DNA of 64,000 nt from Saccharicrinis sp963677245 (GCA_963677245.1 OY781921.1:868001-932000); one strand, 5' to 3'. Positions 9,513-18,555 are shown, counted from the first letter of the stretch. Made by a program: numbers and translations. The notes: a model not told the origin generated them from the sequence alone.

Positions 9513-12293
9513 TTAATCATATAATCCTTTTTTAGCATTTTCCTTTTCATTAGGATCACGTTCAAATAAGTTTCTTAAGGATTTAAATGTGACATCCGAT
9601 TGCGGAGAAAATGCATCTGAATTCATATAATTTAGAATACTATTTAATAAAGCCTTAGCTGTAACACGGTTTTCCAAGTTGCTGTGAATATCAATACTAC
9701 TGAAAACAAGCTTTCCTTGTCCAACTTTAATCTCAAACAAATTTGACAGGTCACGATTTTTAAAGAAATTATCAACAACTGTAACTACTGGATCAACATC
9801 AATATCTTCCACTTCTAATGATTTTGATTTTTTGCATAAATCCCACCATTGCCAATTTGTATAATACTCTGTTGGAAATTCATCAAATAGTGGATGTTGA
9901 TTCTTAATAAGAAGACCCATACTTCCCGGTTGGTTTGGAAAATGTACAGGACTCCAGAATACAGGAACAAAATTTCCTTCTATACCATTAATCGCATTTA
10001 AATCTGGCGTAAAAAGTACCTTTTTACCTTCTCTCAGCGCTTTTTCTGCCTCATTCCAAACTTTAGTAACTACTACTTCCTTTTTATTTATTTTCTGCTC
10101 CTCCGGATACACCCATATTGACCATGTATTGTTGTAATTAGTACCTACCAAGCTTAAGGAGATATCGAGCCTTTCAGGTTTATGAATGCGACTTAAATTA
10201 AAAGTAAATTCCCCTATATCAGCATAAGTGCCTTGTTTAATAGCTTCAGGTTTAAATTGTCCTGATGAAATATTGACTCCTTTATTTAAAATACGCCATT
10301 CGAAAACAGGTTGTTCAATAGATTTCCAGTAGTTAGCCACTTCGGCTTTCGCCTTAAAAACTTCATTATTAGAATAAGCTGCTTTTTCAAACTTAATTAA
10401 TGGCACTAAATCATTACAAAAAGTTTTAAATTCATCTCCACTCACAATACCTTTAGAGTCCCAGAATGCATCTAGCATTCCAACTAGAGCAGTACCCTGC
10501 CCGGGAAAATCATGCAAATCAAGCAATTGAAAACCACTTATTCCCGGCGTTTTTAATGCTCGCTCAATTTCCTCCTTATATAGAATTTTTGCTAATTGAC
10601 CTGAAGCCTTTAAATAATCATCAGCTTTATTTAATCTGCCTTTCTTTTTAAGATCTGTTTTAATAGCCTCAAAATTCAATGGTGCTAATACGCCTGTATA
10701 TTTTTCAATTTCATTTAAATTAGGGTATACAGAGTATTGACCTATTTCATGTGTGATTAAAGGGATATCCAGAAATTCTATACTTGATTTGTAATCCTTG
10801 TCAAAACTAGGCGAATAATTATCAAAAACCCCTTGCCCTCTTACCCATCCATCTTTAGTCCATTGGGTAATCCAATATTCATCTACTACATTTGGCTCTG
10901 AAGAATATGGTTTTTGAAAAGTAAAAGCAGTAGTAGTATATAAATGACGAGAATCATTTAACTGTAATGTTTTAACAAATGACGTTAACTTGTCATAATC
11001 ACCTTCCAGCTCATTTCCCATTGCCATCATGCAAAAAGAAGGGTGATTCCCGTAATTGCTAATCATGCGCAATCCTTCGCTTTCCATCCATTTCACCATT
11101 TCTTCATCCTGCCCATATTTAAGTGACCAGTTAGGCATTTCAACCTGAAGATAGAAACCTAAACTATCTGCCACTTCAAAAGCATCTTCTGTTGGACACC
11201 ATGAATGAAAACGAATATGATTTAATCCATAGGCCTTTGCTGATTGAAACACCTTTAACCAACCTGCTTTATTCATTGGAGGATGTCCTGTTAGTGGAAA
11301 AATACAACACTCCAGAGTTCCTCTTAAGAATAATCTTTTGCCATTTAATAGCATATTATTCTCAACCGACTCTATTTTACGCATACCGAAGTCTGTTTGT
11401 GCTAATGTTTCTCCGGTGGCATTTTTTATGAATACCGTGTAAAGAGTAGGATTATGCTCGTCCCACAGAGCAAACTCACCTTTAAGTTGCAAATTAATTT
11501 CCTTAATCTCTTTTTGTTTTTCGGAAACTATTTCGTTGCCTAACATGTCTTTTACTATAACTGCGACTTCACTGTCTCCTGCTGCTTGGGCTTTAGCTTT
11601 TATTTTAATAGTGGAATTTTCAATATCCGGATAAACCTGCAAATCAGTAATATAAAAAGAAGGTAGTGCTTTAAGTTTAAAATTTCCTAAAATGCCATTC
11701 CATTTAACTTGTGTAGTTTCCGTATAAGAATGAACTAATGATCTTTCTCTACTATTATCAAACAAGTCAAATTGTTGTCGGTTATCAATACATATAGTTA
11801 TCAGGTGCTTTCCTGATGTTAGTTTTCCCAATGAGATATAATGTGCTCCAACCAAACTATTATCTGTCCCCTTGTAAATACCATCAATCCATACTTCAGA
11901 TTTCCATATTACTCGCTCCATCTCCAGAACGAGTTCTCTATTTACCATATTTCTTGGTATCGATATTTCTTTTTGATACCAGGCTGCTCCAATATATGAA
12001 TACTTTCTGGATAGCTGATAAAGTGTTTCTTTATCAAGGTTTGGATTAATCATAACTTTCTCTCCAATACCAGCCTCATCTAAGGTTGTAGGCAGATTTA
12101 TTGGGAGAGCATCTGATTGTAATTCTTCATACCACTTATCTTCCTTTCCTTTATTCTCATAATCCAAACTAACAACCCAATCACCCTTCAATGACAATTC
12201 ATTATTTGGTTCTGTTTTTTTACAACTGGAAAATAATTGGATAATAAAAATAAATATTATCCCGTAGTTAAACCTTAAAACCCTCAAATTCAT
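9513..12293 (-). CDS. GH2-type glycosidase lipoprotein
   Basis: Starts at the ATG at 12293 with a lipoprotein signal (FIFIIQLFSSCKK, lipidated Cys ~24). A sugar-binding domain (~45-210) carries ELVLEMERVIWKSEVWIDG, followed by an Ig-like domain (~215-305) and a TIM barrel (~310-600). E428 in MAMGNELEGD sits at the GH2 acid/base position, and E516 in ITHEIGQYS at the usual nucleophile position. The C-terminal ~300 residues (beta-sandwich plus an alpha/beta segment with GKKVLFTPD) resemble accessory regions of large Bacteroidetes GH2 proteins. Its 926 aa are within the GH2 range. The substrate cannot be read from sequence; beta-galactoside or beta-glucuronide are both possible. Its 3' end meets the HTCS gene with 46 bp between them. 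Confidence 0.85.
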   Translation of the reverse strand: MNLRVLRFNYGIIFIFIIQLFSSCKKTEPNNELSLKGDWVVSLDYENKGKEDKWYEELQSDALPINLPTTLDEAGIGEKVMINPNLDKETLYQLSRKYSYIGAAWYQKEISIPRNMVNRELVLEMERVIWKSEVWIDGIYKGTDNSLVGAHYISLGKLTSGKHLITICIDNRQQFDLFDNSRERSLVHSYTETTQVKWNGILGNFKLKALPSFYITDLQVYPDIENSTIKIKAKAQAAGDSEVAVIVKDMLGNEIVSEKQKEIKEINLQLKGEFALWDEHNPTLYTVFIKNATGETLAQTDFGMRKIESVENNMLLNGKRLFLRGTLECCIFPLTGHPPMNKAGWLKVFQSAKAYGLNHIRFHSWCPTEDAFEVADSLGFYLQVEMPNWSLKYGQDEEMVKWMESEGLRMISNYGNHPSFCMMAMGNELEGDYDKLTSFVKTLQLNDSRHLYTTTAFTFQKPYSSEPNVVDEYWITQWTKDGWVRGQGVFDNYSPSFDKDYKSSIEFLDIPLITHEIGQYSVYPNLNEIEKYTGVLAPLNFEAIKTDLKKKGRLNKADDYLKASGQLAKILYKEEIERALKTPGISGFQLLDLHDFPGQGTALVGMLDAFWDSKGIVSGDEFKTFCNDLVPLIKFEKAAYSNNEVFKAKAEVANYWKSIEQPVFEWRILNKGVNISSGQFKPEAIKQGTYADIGEFTFNLSRIHKPERLDISLSLVGTNYNNTWSIWVYPEEQKINKKEVVVTKVWNEAEKALREGKKVLFTPDLNAINGIEGNFVPVFWSPVHFPNQPGSMGLLIKNQHPLFDEFPTEYYTNWQWWDLCKKSKSLEVEDIDVDPVVTVVDNFFKNRDLSNLFEIKVGQGKLVFSSIDIHSNLENRVTAKALLNSILNYMNSDAFSPQSDVTFKSLRNLFERDPNEKENAKKGLYD

Positions 12294-12660
12294 TACTTAT
12301 ATATCTAGTGTAAATCTATCAATCAAAGCTATTTTTTTCATGTTTAACAGTTTTTTTTTAAGCTTGATCTATTACAAACATCCTAATTTCAATTGAGATT
12401 CAAAATGGAGGAAATTTTGTTTTTATGGACTATCTTATTATTTATGGTATTTTTCTTTTAGCCAATCCTGACTATAATAAATACGTAAATGATTAAGTTT
12501 GCAATTATTTTGATTGCGATATATTGGTTTAAAACACTTTAGCGAAACCCCTGTAAATCTAACAATTCACAAGGATTATATTTTATAAATTAAAGATAGC
12601 CGAGAAATGGTTGGACTATCAAGGATATAAAAGTGCAACGATTATATATTATCTTTAAAA
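12294..12660. promoter_or_regulatory. Intergenic region with GH2 promoter box
   Basis: 367 bp without a credible gene. On the minus strand TAGCTTTG (12324-12331) is a perfect TAnnTTTG -7 box about 30 bp before the GH2 start. On the plus strand TAAGTTTG (12492-12499) is another perfect box but leads into no plus-strand gene. It is followed by a near-palindrome, TTGCAAT then ATTGCGA (12496-12516). This could drive a short RNA toward the convergent cupin gene or be chance in AT-rich DNA. Confidence 0.45.
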
Positions 12661-13128
12661 TTACTGTACAACCTTATAATCCTCTTCAGTTACTGCACCT
12701 AACCACTCAACTGGGCCATTTGATAATTGTGTACTAATTCCTATATGAACAAACTCCGAATGAGGCTCAGCACCATGCCAATGCACAATATCCTTTTTTA
12801 TTTCTACTACATCTCCCACTTTAAGGTGTTGAACTGCTTTTCCTTTTTCCTGATAACATCCTTCTCCTGATGTGCAATACAAAATCTGGCCACCCGGATG
12901 AGAATGCCAATCGGTCCTACTCCCTGGAGCAAAAATTACATTATAACTCATCGCATCAAAGTTTTCTGCATCAACAGTAAGCATCTGAACCCATGTGTCT
13001 CCAGTAAAATGATTCGGTGCTTTTTGTCCCTTTGGAAATATTTTAGTTGTTTGTGTAGTTTCACTTTGTTTGCAATTGCATGACATTATTATGAGTGCCA
13101 TGCAAGCTATAATTATCATCTTCTTCAT
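12661..13128 (-). CDS. Cupin-domain lipoprotein
   Basis: A 155-aa single-domain cupin with a lipoprotein signal (ALIIMSCNC, lipidated C17), so it is probably periplasmic or membrane-attached. Cupin motif 1 gives H75, H77 and Q81 (DWHSHPGGQILY) and motif 2 gives H116/H118 (DIVHWHGA): a metal site typical of small cupins acting on quinone- or carboxymuconolactone-like compounds. It is a close paralogue of the cytoplasmic-looking cupin at 14334-14729; both share the HxxGGQILYCT.GEGxYQ core and the ending GVEWL/PVEWLGAVTEEDY. It follows the hydrolase gene, but a strong hairpin lies between them. Exact activity unknown. Confidence 0.85.
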   Translation of the reverse strand: MKKMIIIACMALIIMSCNCKQSETTQTTKIFPKGQKAPNHFTGDTWVQMLTVDAENFDAMSYNVIFAPGSRTDWHSHPGGQILYCTSGEGCYQEKGKAVQHLKVGDVVEIKKDIVHWHGAEPHSEFVHIGISTQLSNGPVEWLGAVTEEDYKVVQ

Positions 13129-13193
13129 ACTACGATTCTTTTTTTACGTTTTTGTTATTGATAGCTCCGAAGCTCAAAACATATTATCAAAAG

Positions 13194-13227
13194 AAATACG
13201 CCTTACCTCTTATGGCAAGACGTATTT
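13194..13227 (-). terminator. Hairpin between hydrolase and cupin-lipoprotein genes
   Basis: In the minus-strand RNA the 14-nt arm AAATACGTCTTGCC pairs fully with GGTAAGGCGTATTT around a 6-nt loop, using two G-U pairs. The mismatches are wobble-compatible only on the minus strand, which supports that direction. CTTTTG follows. It lies 20 bp after the hydrolase stop and 66 bp before the cupin start, so it may end or attenuate the operon ahead of the cupin lipoprotein. Confidence 0.6.
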
Positions 13228-13247
13228 TTACCATAATGATGTGTTTC

Positions 13248-14321
13248 TTATTTCAAGTTTTCTTTAAAGAAAGTCTCTAATTTATCAAATGGGATAATAT
13301 CTGTTTTATCATATAAATCAGTATGAACTGCTCCGGGAATAATCATTAATTCTTTAGGCTCATTGGCCGCTTTGTAGGCATCTTCGCTAAAATAACGAGA
13401 GTGTGCTTTTTCTCCAGCTATAATTAAAATAGGACGAGGTGAAATTTCGCTGATGTAAGTCATTAATGGCATATTCATAAATGATAATGCATTAGTAGCT
13501 GTCCATGCGCCATTTGAATTAATAGAACGTGGATGGAAACCTCTTTCTGTTTTGTAATAATTCACGTAACCTTGTACAAACTCAGGCTCATTGCCTGTTA
13601 ACTGATCAGCCTCAGGAAGCCCTTGCGTACCATATGCAGGTTTTCCAGCCTCAGCATCTTTCCAACGTTGTTGTCCTAATTGCTCTAACATTCCTGAACG
13701 TTGCTCTGCTGTCATACTATCGAAATATCCCATTGAAGTAACGCGAGACATATCGTACATACTAGCTACAGCAATGGCTTTAACACGCTTATCGGCAGCT
13801 GTAGCATTTAATCCCATACCACCAAAACCACAAATGCCCATGATACCCACTTTTTCTCTGTCAACAAAAGGTTGAATTCCAAGAAAATCAATAGCTGCAC
13901 TAAAATCTTCTGAATTAATATCCGGTGAAGCTACATTGCGAGGTTCGCCTCCACTTTCTCCGGTAAAAGAAGGATCAAAAGCTACCACTGCAAAACCTCT
14001 TTGAGCTAATTCGTTAGCATATAAACCTGAAGATTGTTCTTTTACAGCTCCATAAGGGCCACTTACAGCAATGGCTGCTAATTTTTCTTCGCCTCGGTTT
14101 TTAGGTAGATATAGATCTCCTGTTAATGTAATTCCGTAACGATTGGAGAATGTTACTTTTTCTCTTGTTACATTATCATTTAATTCAAACGTGTAATGTT
14201 CCTTCTGTTCTGTATTTTTCATTTGTTCCGAACTTTTATCGTTGTTTGTGCTGGTACAAGATTGTGTTATCAGCATGAATAACACTACCAGCCCCATCCC
14301 TATAGTTTTTAATTTTCTCAT
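13248..14321 (-). CDS. Alpha/beta hydrolase lipoprotein with Cys at the nucleophile elbow
   Basis: A 357-aa alpha/beta-hydrolase-fold protein with a lipoprotein signal (FMLITQSCTS, lipidated C22). The central fold reads GDLYLPKN...AIAVSGPYGAVKEQ, an FDPSFTGESGGEPR strand-loop, and the nucleophile elbow GICGFGG with C164 in place of Ser. Candidate acid and His residues lie in IIAGEKAHSRYF and PGAVHTDLYD near the C-terminus. Cys nucleophiles are known in dienelactone hydrolases, so lactone or ester hydrolysis is plausible. It starts 12 bp after the cupin stop, so the two form an operon under the operator pair at 14796-14831. The fold call is firm; the substrate is not known. Confidence 0.87.
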   Translation of the reverse strand: MRKLKTIGMGLVVLFMLITQSCTSTNNDKSSEQMKNTEQKEHYTFELNDNVTREKVTFSNRYGITLTGDLYLPKNRGEEKLAAIAVSGPYGAVKEQSSGLYANELAQRGFAVVAFDPSFTGESGGEPRNVASPDINSEDFSAAIDFLGIQPFVDREKVGIMGICGFGGMGLNATAADKRVKAIAVASMYDMSRVTSMGYFDSMTAEQRSGMLEQLGQQRWKDAEAGKPAYGTQGLPEADQLTGNEPEFVQGYVNYYKTERGFHPRSINSNGAWTATNALSFMNMPLMTYISEISPRPILIIAGEKAHSRYFSEDAYKAANEPKELMIIPGAVHTDLYDKTDIIPFDKLETFFKENLK

Positions 14322-14333
14322 CTGTTCTATTTT

Positions 14334-14729
14334 TTAAAGTTGATTATACTCTTCATCCGTAACGGGATCTAACCATTCAACACCTGCACCTTCTGCTGGA
14401 ATAGATAAAGCAATGTGAGCAAACCAACTATCTTTAGTTGCACCATGCCAATGATTTACTCCGGCAGGAATATTTACCACATCTCCAACTTTTAATTTTT
14501 GTGCTGGTTGCCCTTCTGCCTGATACCATCCTTCACCAGCAGTACAGTATAATATTTGACCTCCTTTATGGTGAATATGCCAGTTGTTGCGGCATCCAGG
14601 TTCAAAAGTCACATTAAAGGATTGGGCACCTTCGAGCGACAGCACTGATATATAACTTTGCCCTACAAAATATTGAGCATAAGCCTCGTTTTTTTCTCCT
14701 AAAGAAAAAGGTTGTTTGAAATCACTCAT
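14334..14729 (-). CDS. Small cupin protein
   Basis: A 131-aa cupin without signal peptide, so likely cytoplasmic. Metal ligands lie in NWHIHHKGGQILYCTAGEG (motif 1) and VNHWHGATKD (motif 2). Proteins of this type are often labelled cupin / carboxymuconolactone-decarboxylase-associated and are found near alcohol dehydrogenases and AraC regulators in Bacteroidetes. It is first in the operon with the alpha/beta hydrolase. Upstream are a -7-like box GATATTTG (14766-14773) and a 21-bp-spaced operator pair identical in layout to that of the alcohol dehydrogenase operon 10 kb away. Confidence 0.88.
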   Translation of the reverse strand: MSDFKQPFSLGEKNEAYAQYFVGQSYISVLSLEGAQSFNVTFEPGCRNNWHIHHKGGQILYCTAGEGWYQAEGQPAQKLKVGDVVNIPAGVNHWHGATKDSWFAHIALSIPAEGAGVEWLDPVTDEEYNQL

Positions 14730-14795
14730 TGTATTTGTATTTAATTGTTCTCATTTTCTACAATACAAATATCTGGATTAACAATAAGGTATAAC

Positions 14796-14831
14796 TACCT
14801 TTATTACGGATAGAGTTACCCGTATTACCGA
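14796..14831 (-). promoter_or_regulatory. Operator pair A upstream of the cupin/hydrolase operon
   Basis: TACCTTTATTACGGA at 14796-14810 and TACCCGTATTACCGA at 14817-14831 are direct repeats with 21-bp period. The pair begins 67 bp before the cupin start codon and ends exactly 30 nt before the last base of the -7-like box GATATTTG on the minus strand. The same layout occurs at 25297-25332 and 26358-26393. The AraC protein encoded at 26555-27451 is the probable binder (inference from its own promoter carrying the motif). Confidence 0.75.
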
Positions 14832-14900
14832 ATATGAAAATTTAGATTTAAGCACCTTAAATATGGACACATACAAATCCCACACTTAGTAAATTGGCAT

Positions 14901-14929
14901 AAAAAAAGGAGCCCAATAATTTGGCTCCT
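14901..14929 (-). terminator. Rho-independent terminator after the usp gene
   Basis: In the minus strand AGGAGCC pairs with GGCTCCT (14923-14929 with 14907-14913) and is followed directly by seven T residues. It sits 43 bp beyond the stop of the universal stress gene, so it probably closes the mnh-usp transcript. Confidence 0.8.
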
Positions 14930-14971
14930 GATTTATCAAACATTCTTTCTAAAAACAATACGTTGCAACAG

Positions 14972-16102
14972 CTATAATTTAAATATATGTAGATACTTTT
15001 TACCCCAAATTCGTTCTACTATTATATGAGCATGATTTCTATAATATTCAGCTTTATCTTTTACATCAATAGCTTCATAACATTCAATTAGCCCCAAAAG
15101 AATTGGAATATTGTAAGGGTGCTGTTTTAACGCCATAGAATATTTTTCTATAGCTCCGTTATAGTCTTCTTTTTCAATAAGTTTTTTTGCCGAATTAACA
15201 ATTGCCTCTAATGATTTTAAACTACTTTCAAAATAGTCATCTGTAATGTCTTTTGTTTTTGTGGTAACAAAATTACATTGAATCTCCCTGGTAACTTTGG
15301 CTGCGGTTGAACCCATTAACAACCTACTCAATCCTTTTTTCCCTGTTGTACCTATCAGCAACAAATCCACTTCATTTTCCTTACTATACTTCAATATTTC
15401 TACATGTACTTCCCCTTCAAGAGAAACTGCATTATAGGAAATATCTGATAAATCAAAGTTGCTAAGAAATTCTTTGAATTCAGCTTCCTGATTTAACATT
15501 AGCGTTTGGTTTTCATCTACACTATCTCCTTCATACCACATCGAGGAATAGTAAATAGGTTTATAGACATTTAGAATTGTCAAGGTTGCTTTGTAACTAC
15601 GAGTTAAAGTGATCGCATTCTCAAGCGCCCTTTTTGATGCATCAGAAAAGTCAACCGGGCACAATATCTTTTCTATTTTACCAACAGGTTGTGGCCTGAC
15701 CACCCAAACTGGAATTTCATTTTTTCGAATTAGTTTATCTACTGTAGTACCTGGGCCATATGAATCATTTTCTGTTTTAGATGATTTGCCAGCTATAATT
15801 ACATTATAATCTTTGGCTGCTGCTTCATCAATAATTTTCTCGAAAGGTGCCCCATGGGCAATGATCGACTCTTTTAGTTTAATTCCCTTCGAGGTAATTT
15901 GCGAAGCCATTTTATCTAATTTGGTTTGCACCGATTCTTCAATAAAATGATCCAGTTTATCAGATAAATGCTCTTCGGCAATGACATGCATTAATGTAAT
16001 CTCTGAATTAAATTTTTCAGCTAATTTAATTGAGTTTTCAATTATATAGTCTGATGACTCACTAAAATCAACCGTTACAAGTATATTCTGAAGATATTTC
16101 AT
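14972..16102 (-). CDS. Tandem universal stress protein with C-terminal helical repeat
   Basis: 376 aa. Two UspA domains in tandem (~1-145 and ~146-285) are followed by a ~90-residue helical, TPR-like tail (AIEKYSMALKQHPYNIPILLGLIECYEA). The second Usp domain has a full ATP-binding pattern, G-2x-G-9x-G-S, in GTTGKKGLSRLLMGSTA. In the first domain the second Gly of that pattern is Ser. It is cytoplasmic and likely links ATP or stress status to a partner bound by the tail. It lies 58 bp after mnhG on the same strand, so it may be the last gene of the antiporter operon, a common pairing with ion transport genes. Confidence 0.9.
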   Translation of the reverse strand: MKYLQNILVTVDFSESSDYIIENSIKLAEKFNSEITLMHVIAEEHLSDKLDHFIEESVQTKLDKMASQITSKGIKLKESIIAHGAPFEKIIDEAAAKDYNVIIAGKSSKTENDSYGPGTTVDKLIRKNEIPVWVVRPQPVGKIEKILCPVDFSDASKRALENAITLTRSYKATLTILNVYKPIYYSSMWYEGDSVDENQTLMLNQEAEFKEFLSNFDLSDISYNAVSLEGEVHVEILKYSKENEVDLLLIGTTGKKGLSRLLMGSTAAKVTREIQCNFVTTKTKDITDDYFESSLKSLEAIVNSAKKLIEKEDYNGAIEKYSMALKQHPYNIPILLGLIECYEAIDVKDKAEYYRNHAHIIVERIWGKKYLHIFKL

Positions 16103-16160
16103 GGTCTTTTTATTTAATTAGTAATTCAACTGATTCAAACCTGCGTGTGTACTTAATTTA

Positions 16161-16451
16161 CTATTTTTTTTTGGTACTATTTACATCCCTATATGATTTT
16201 GCTATTGAATGAGCTGACAATGGAGAAGTTATATAGATAAAAACAATGATAAGAAATGACTTTATACCAATCTCCCAACTCTGAAAATAAATAATGACTC
16301 CCATGATAAGTAAAAGAATTCCCAACGAAGTTGCTTTTGAAATGGCATGAAGCCTGCTGTAAAGATCCTTAAACCTTATTAAACCAATTGCTGCAATTAA
16401 AAATAATAATGCACCTAAAACTATAAATGTGGAAATAATAAGATTAATCAT
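16161..16451 (-). CDS. mnhG: Na+/H+ antiporter subunit G
   Basis: 96 aa with three membrane helices, the normal size for Mrp/Mnh subunit G. The helix-loop signature LIRFKDLYSRLHAISKATSLG is typical. It works within the multi-subunit Mrp cation/proton antiporter of the inner membrane. Its ATG overlaps the stop of mnhF by 4 bp, showing translational coupling. It is the last of seven antiporter genes. Confidence 0.94.
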   Translation of the reverse strand: MINLIISTFIVLGALLFLIAAIGLIRFKDLYSRLHAISKATSLGILLLIMGVIIYFQSWEIGIKSFLIIVFIYITSPLSAHSIAKSYRDVNSTKKK

Positions 16452-16732
16452 ATTTGAGAATATTTCAGTTTTAAATAAGTAGAAATAGCTACTGTGCTAA
16501 TAAATGAAACTAGTGATAAAACAATTACAATATCGATATACAAACCTTTTTTAATGACAATGCTATATAATAGTATAAACCCCATTGTTATGGATGCCAA
16601 TAGATCCATTGCAGTAATTCTATCGTGCATATCTGGACCTTTTATAAGCCGGTATAATGCCAGTATGATGGCCAATAACATAAAAGCAAAACCCATTACT
16701 ATAGCTATATTTAAAACACTTTCTTCCATCAT
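16448..16732 (-). CDS. mnhF: Na+/H+ antiporter subunit F
   Basis: 94 aa with three membrane helices, matching the Mrp subunit F family in size and in the signature RLIKGPDMHDRITAMDLLA. It is part of the inner-membrane Mrp complex. It starts 4 bp after the mnhE stop and overlaps mnhG by 4 bp. Confidence 0.94.
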   Translation of the reverse strand: MMEESVLNIAIVMGFAFMLLAIILALYRLIKGPDMHDRITAMDLLASITMGFILLYSIVIKKGLYIDIVIVLSLVSFISTVAISTYLKLKYSQI

Positions 16733-16736
16733 TACT

Positions 16737-17069
16737 CTATGTGGTTAAACGTATTATTTTTGACTGAATTTTTTCAATATCTTCTATAACATTACCATTC
16801 TTGTCATTATACAAGCTGTGCACCAAAATTTTCTTTTTGTCCTCACTAAGCTCAATACTTAAAGTACCTGGTGTCATAGTAATTAGGTTCGTTAGTAAAA
16901 GCAATCCAAAATCCGTTTTTATCTTAATTGGAATCCAGATAAGCTCTGGTGTAGATAGTGCTTTGGGTGTTAAAATATCATAGGCTATATATACGTTTGC
17001 CTGTACTACCTTGATGAGGTAGTAAATGAGAAACAAAGCAGCCTGATATGTTTTATCAATTATCTTCAT
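16737..17069 (-). CDS. mnhE: Na+/H+ antiporter subunit E, short form
   Basis: 110 aa, shorter than the ~160 aa of Bacillus-type MrpE. The conserved core is present (AYDILTPKALSTPELIWIPIK, then LLTNLITMTPGTLSIEL), but the two N-terminal helices of the long form are missing, leaving about two membrane segments. The ATG overlaps the mnhD stop by 4 bp and no upstream in-frame remnant was seen, so the short form looks native rather than truncated. Confidence 0.92.
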   Translation of the reverse strand: MKIIDKTYQAALFLIYYLIKVVQANVYIAYDILTPKALSTPELIWIPIKIKTDFGLLLLTNLITMTPGTLSIELSEDKKKILVHSLYNDKNGNVIEDIEKIQSKIIRLTT

Positions 17070-18553
17070 TTTTCTTCATTTAGCACTGCATTAATATAAA
17101 CATCCGGATCGAGCAATTGGTTGGCTGCTATCAAAGTTAATTCTATAAAATGGGCAGCTAACAAACCCAGGGCTATAGTGCAAAATCCCAAAATAACAGA
17201 TGGGAGCACATCGCTTAAACCAAGTGAAATACCTTTGGGCAAACAAGTGTTTTCGGGTTGCTGTTTTAAAAAGGCTTCATTCCAAATTTTAATCATCGAA
17301 TAAAGGGTTAAAAGGCTGGTCAGAATAGCTACTGCTGTAATTAAATAGTAATGATCGTCAATACCCGCCTTAACTAGAGCCAACTTTGCAAAAAAACCGG
17401 ACAAAAGAGGAATGCCAGCCAAAGCAAAAGCCGGAATAATAAAAAGAATGGCGAGGAAAGGATGTTCTTTAAACAAGCCTCCTATTACTTTTAAATCAAA
17501 TGTTCCCTTTAGTTTATGAATAACACCCACTATTAAAAAGGTATTGGTTTTAGCCAACATATTATGAATAGTAAAATAGATGGCTCCTGCAATAGCCAAT
17601 GGGGTATAAATACCCAGACCCATAATCATATAACCAATTTGACTAATAATATGGTATGATAAAATGCGCCTGCTATCATACTGTATTGATGCCGCCATGC
17701 CACCAATTACCATTGTTAGCCCGGCAGATATTAATAGTAAATTGTGCCATAAACTGGCGCTCTCTGGAACAAACAGGGTGGTAAACCGAATAAAGCCATA
17801 GACTCCTACTTTAGTTAACAGCCCTGCAAATAAAGAAGTCACTGTAATATTTGCGGTATGGTAAGAAGCAGGCAACCAAAAGAAAAGTGGAAAAATAGCT
17901 GATTTTATACCTAAGGAAATAAAAAACAACATACCGGATGTATTCATTAATATTCCCTCCTGGCTGTTACTTATAACCTTTGCCAGATGAGCCATATTTA
18001 AGGTTCCCGTTTTGCCGTATAATAACCCCAAACCCGCTAAAAATAAAAGTGACGAAATAAGGTTTAATGACATATATTTAATTCCACCCTCAAGCTGTTT
18101 TTTTGAAGTTCCCATTGTTATAAGCACAAAGGAAGAAAGCAGCATCACTTCGAGCCATACGTAAAAATTAAAAGCATCACCGGTAATAAAAATTCCATTA
18201 ACACCTAATACGAGAGCAAAAAAGAAAAGAAAGAATTTAGAGAATTTATCATTATTACCTACAAAACGATAAGCATAAATGGAAATAGCTAAAACAATTA
18301 AGTTGGAGACCAGCAACATAAGACTGCTTAAATAATCAATTACCAGAGAGATACCATAAGGCGCCTCCCATCCTCCTACCTGCAATACCAGCACGTTATA
18401 TTTCCTTACCTGAATAAAAAGAAAAACCGAAACAGCCAGTAACAGGGCACTACCAAAAATACCTATCCATCTGGCAATGGAGGCTGCCCTCACAAAAATT
18501 AAAATAATGATGAAGGCAAAAGGCAATAATATAGGAAGAGCTATTTCATTCAT
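17066..18553 (-). CDS. mnhD: Na+/H+ antiporter subunit D
   Basis: 495 aa, ~14 membrane helices, homologous to complex I subunits NuoM/NuoN. The proton-channel segment around KSAIFPLFFWLPASYHTANITVTSLFAGLLTKVGVYG carries the conserved Lys residues and the TM7/TM8 motif. It is one of the two large proton-translocating subunits of the Mrp complex. Its start lies 2 bp after the mnhC stop. Confidence 0.96.
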   Translation of the reverse strand: MNEIALPILLPFAFIIILIFVRAASIARWIGIFGSALLLAVSVFLFIQVRKYNVLVLQVGGWEAPYGISLVIDYLSSLMLLVSNLIVLAISIYAYRFVGNNDKFSKFFLFFFALVLGVNGIFITGDAFNFYVWLEVMLLSSFVLITMGTSKKQLEGGIKYMSLNLISSLLFLAGLGLLYGKTGTLNMAHLAKVISNSQEGILMNTSGMLFFISLGIKSAIFPLFFWLPASYHTANITVTSLFAGLLTKVGVYGFIRFTTLFVPESASLWHNLLLISAGLTMVIGGMAASIQYDSRRILSYHIISQIGYMIMGLGIYTPLAIAGAIYFTIHNMLAKTNTFLIVGVIHKLKGTFDLKVIGGLFKEHPFLAILFIIPAFALAGIPLLSGFFAKLALVKAGIDDHYYLITAVAILTSLLTLYSMIKIWNEAFLKQQPENTCLPKGISLGLSDVLPSVILGFCTIALGLLAAHFIELTLIAANQLLDPDVYINAVLNEEK

Positions 18554-18555
18554 AT

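Noticed and set aside
1..12300. A full polysaccharide utilisation locus
   Set aside because: GH2 enzymes and an HTCS are present but no SusC or SusD gene is visible, so the term is not justified from this window alone.
16737..17069. Truncated, non-functional mnhE
   Set aside because: The conserved core is intact, the start overlaps the mnhD stop as elsewhere in the operon, and no upstream remnant of a longer gene is seen.
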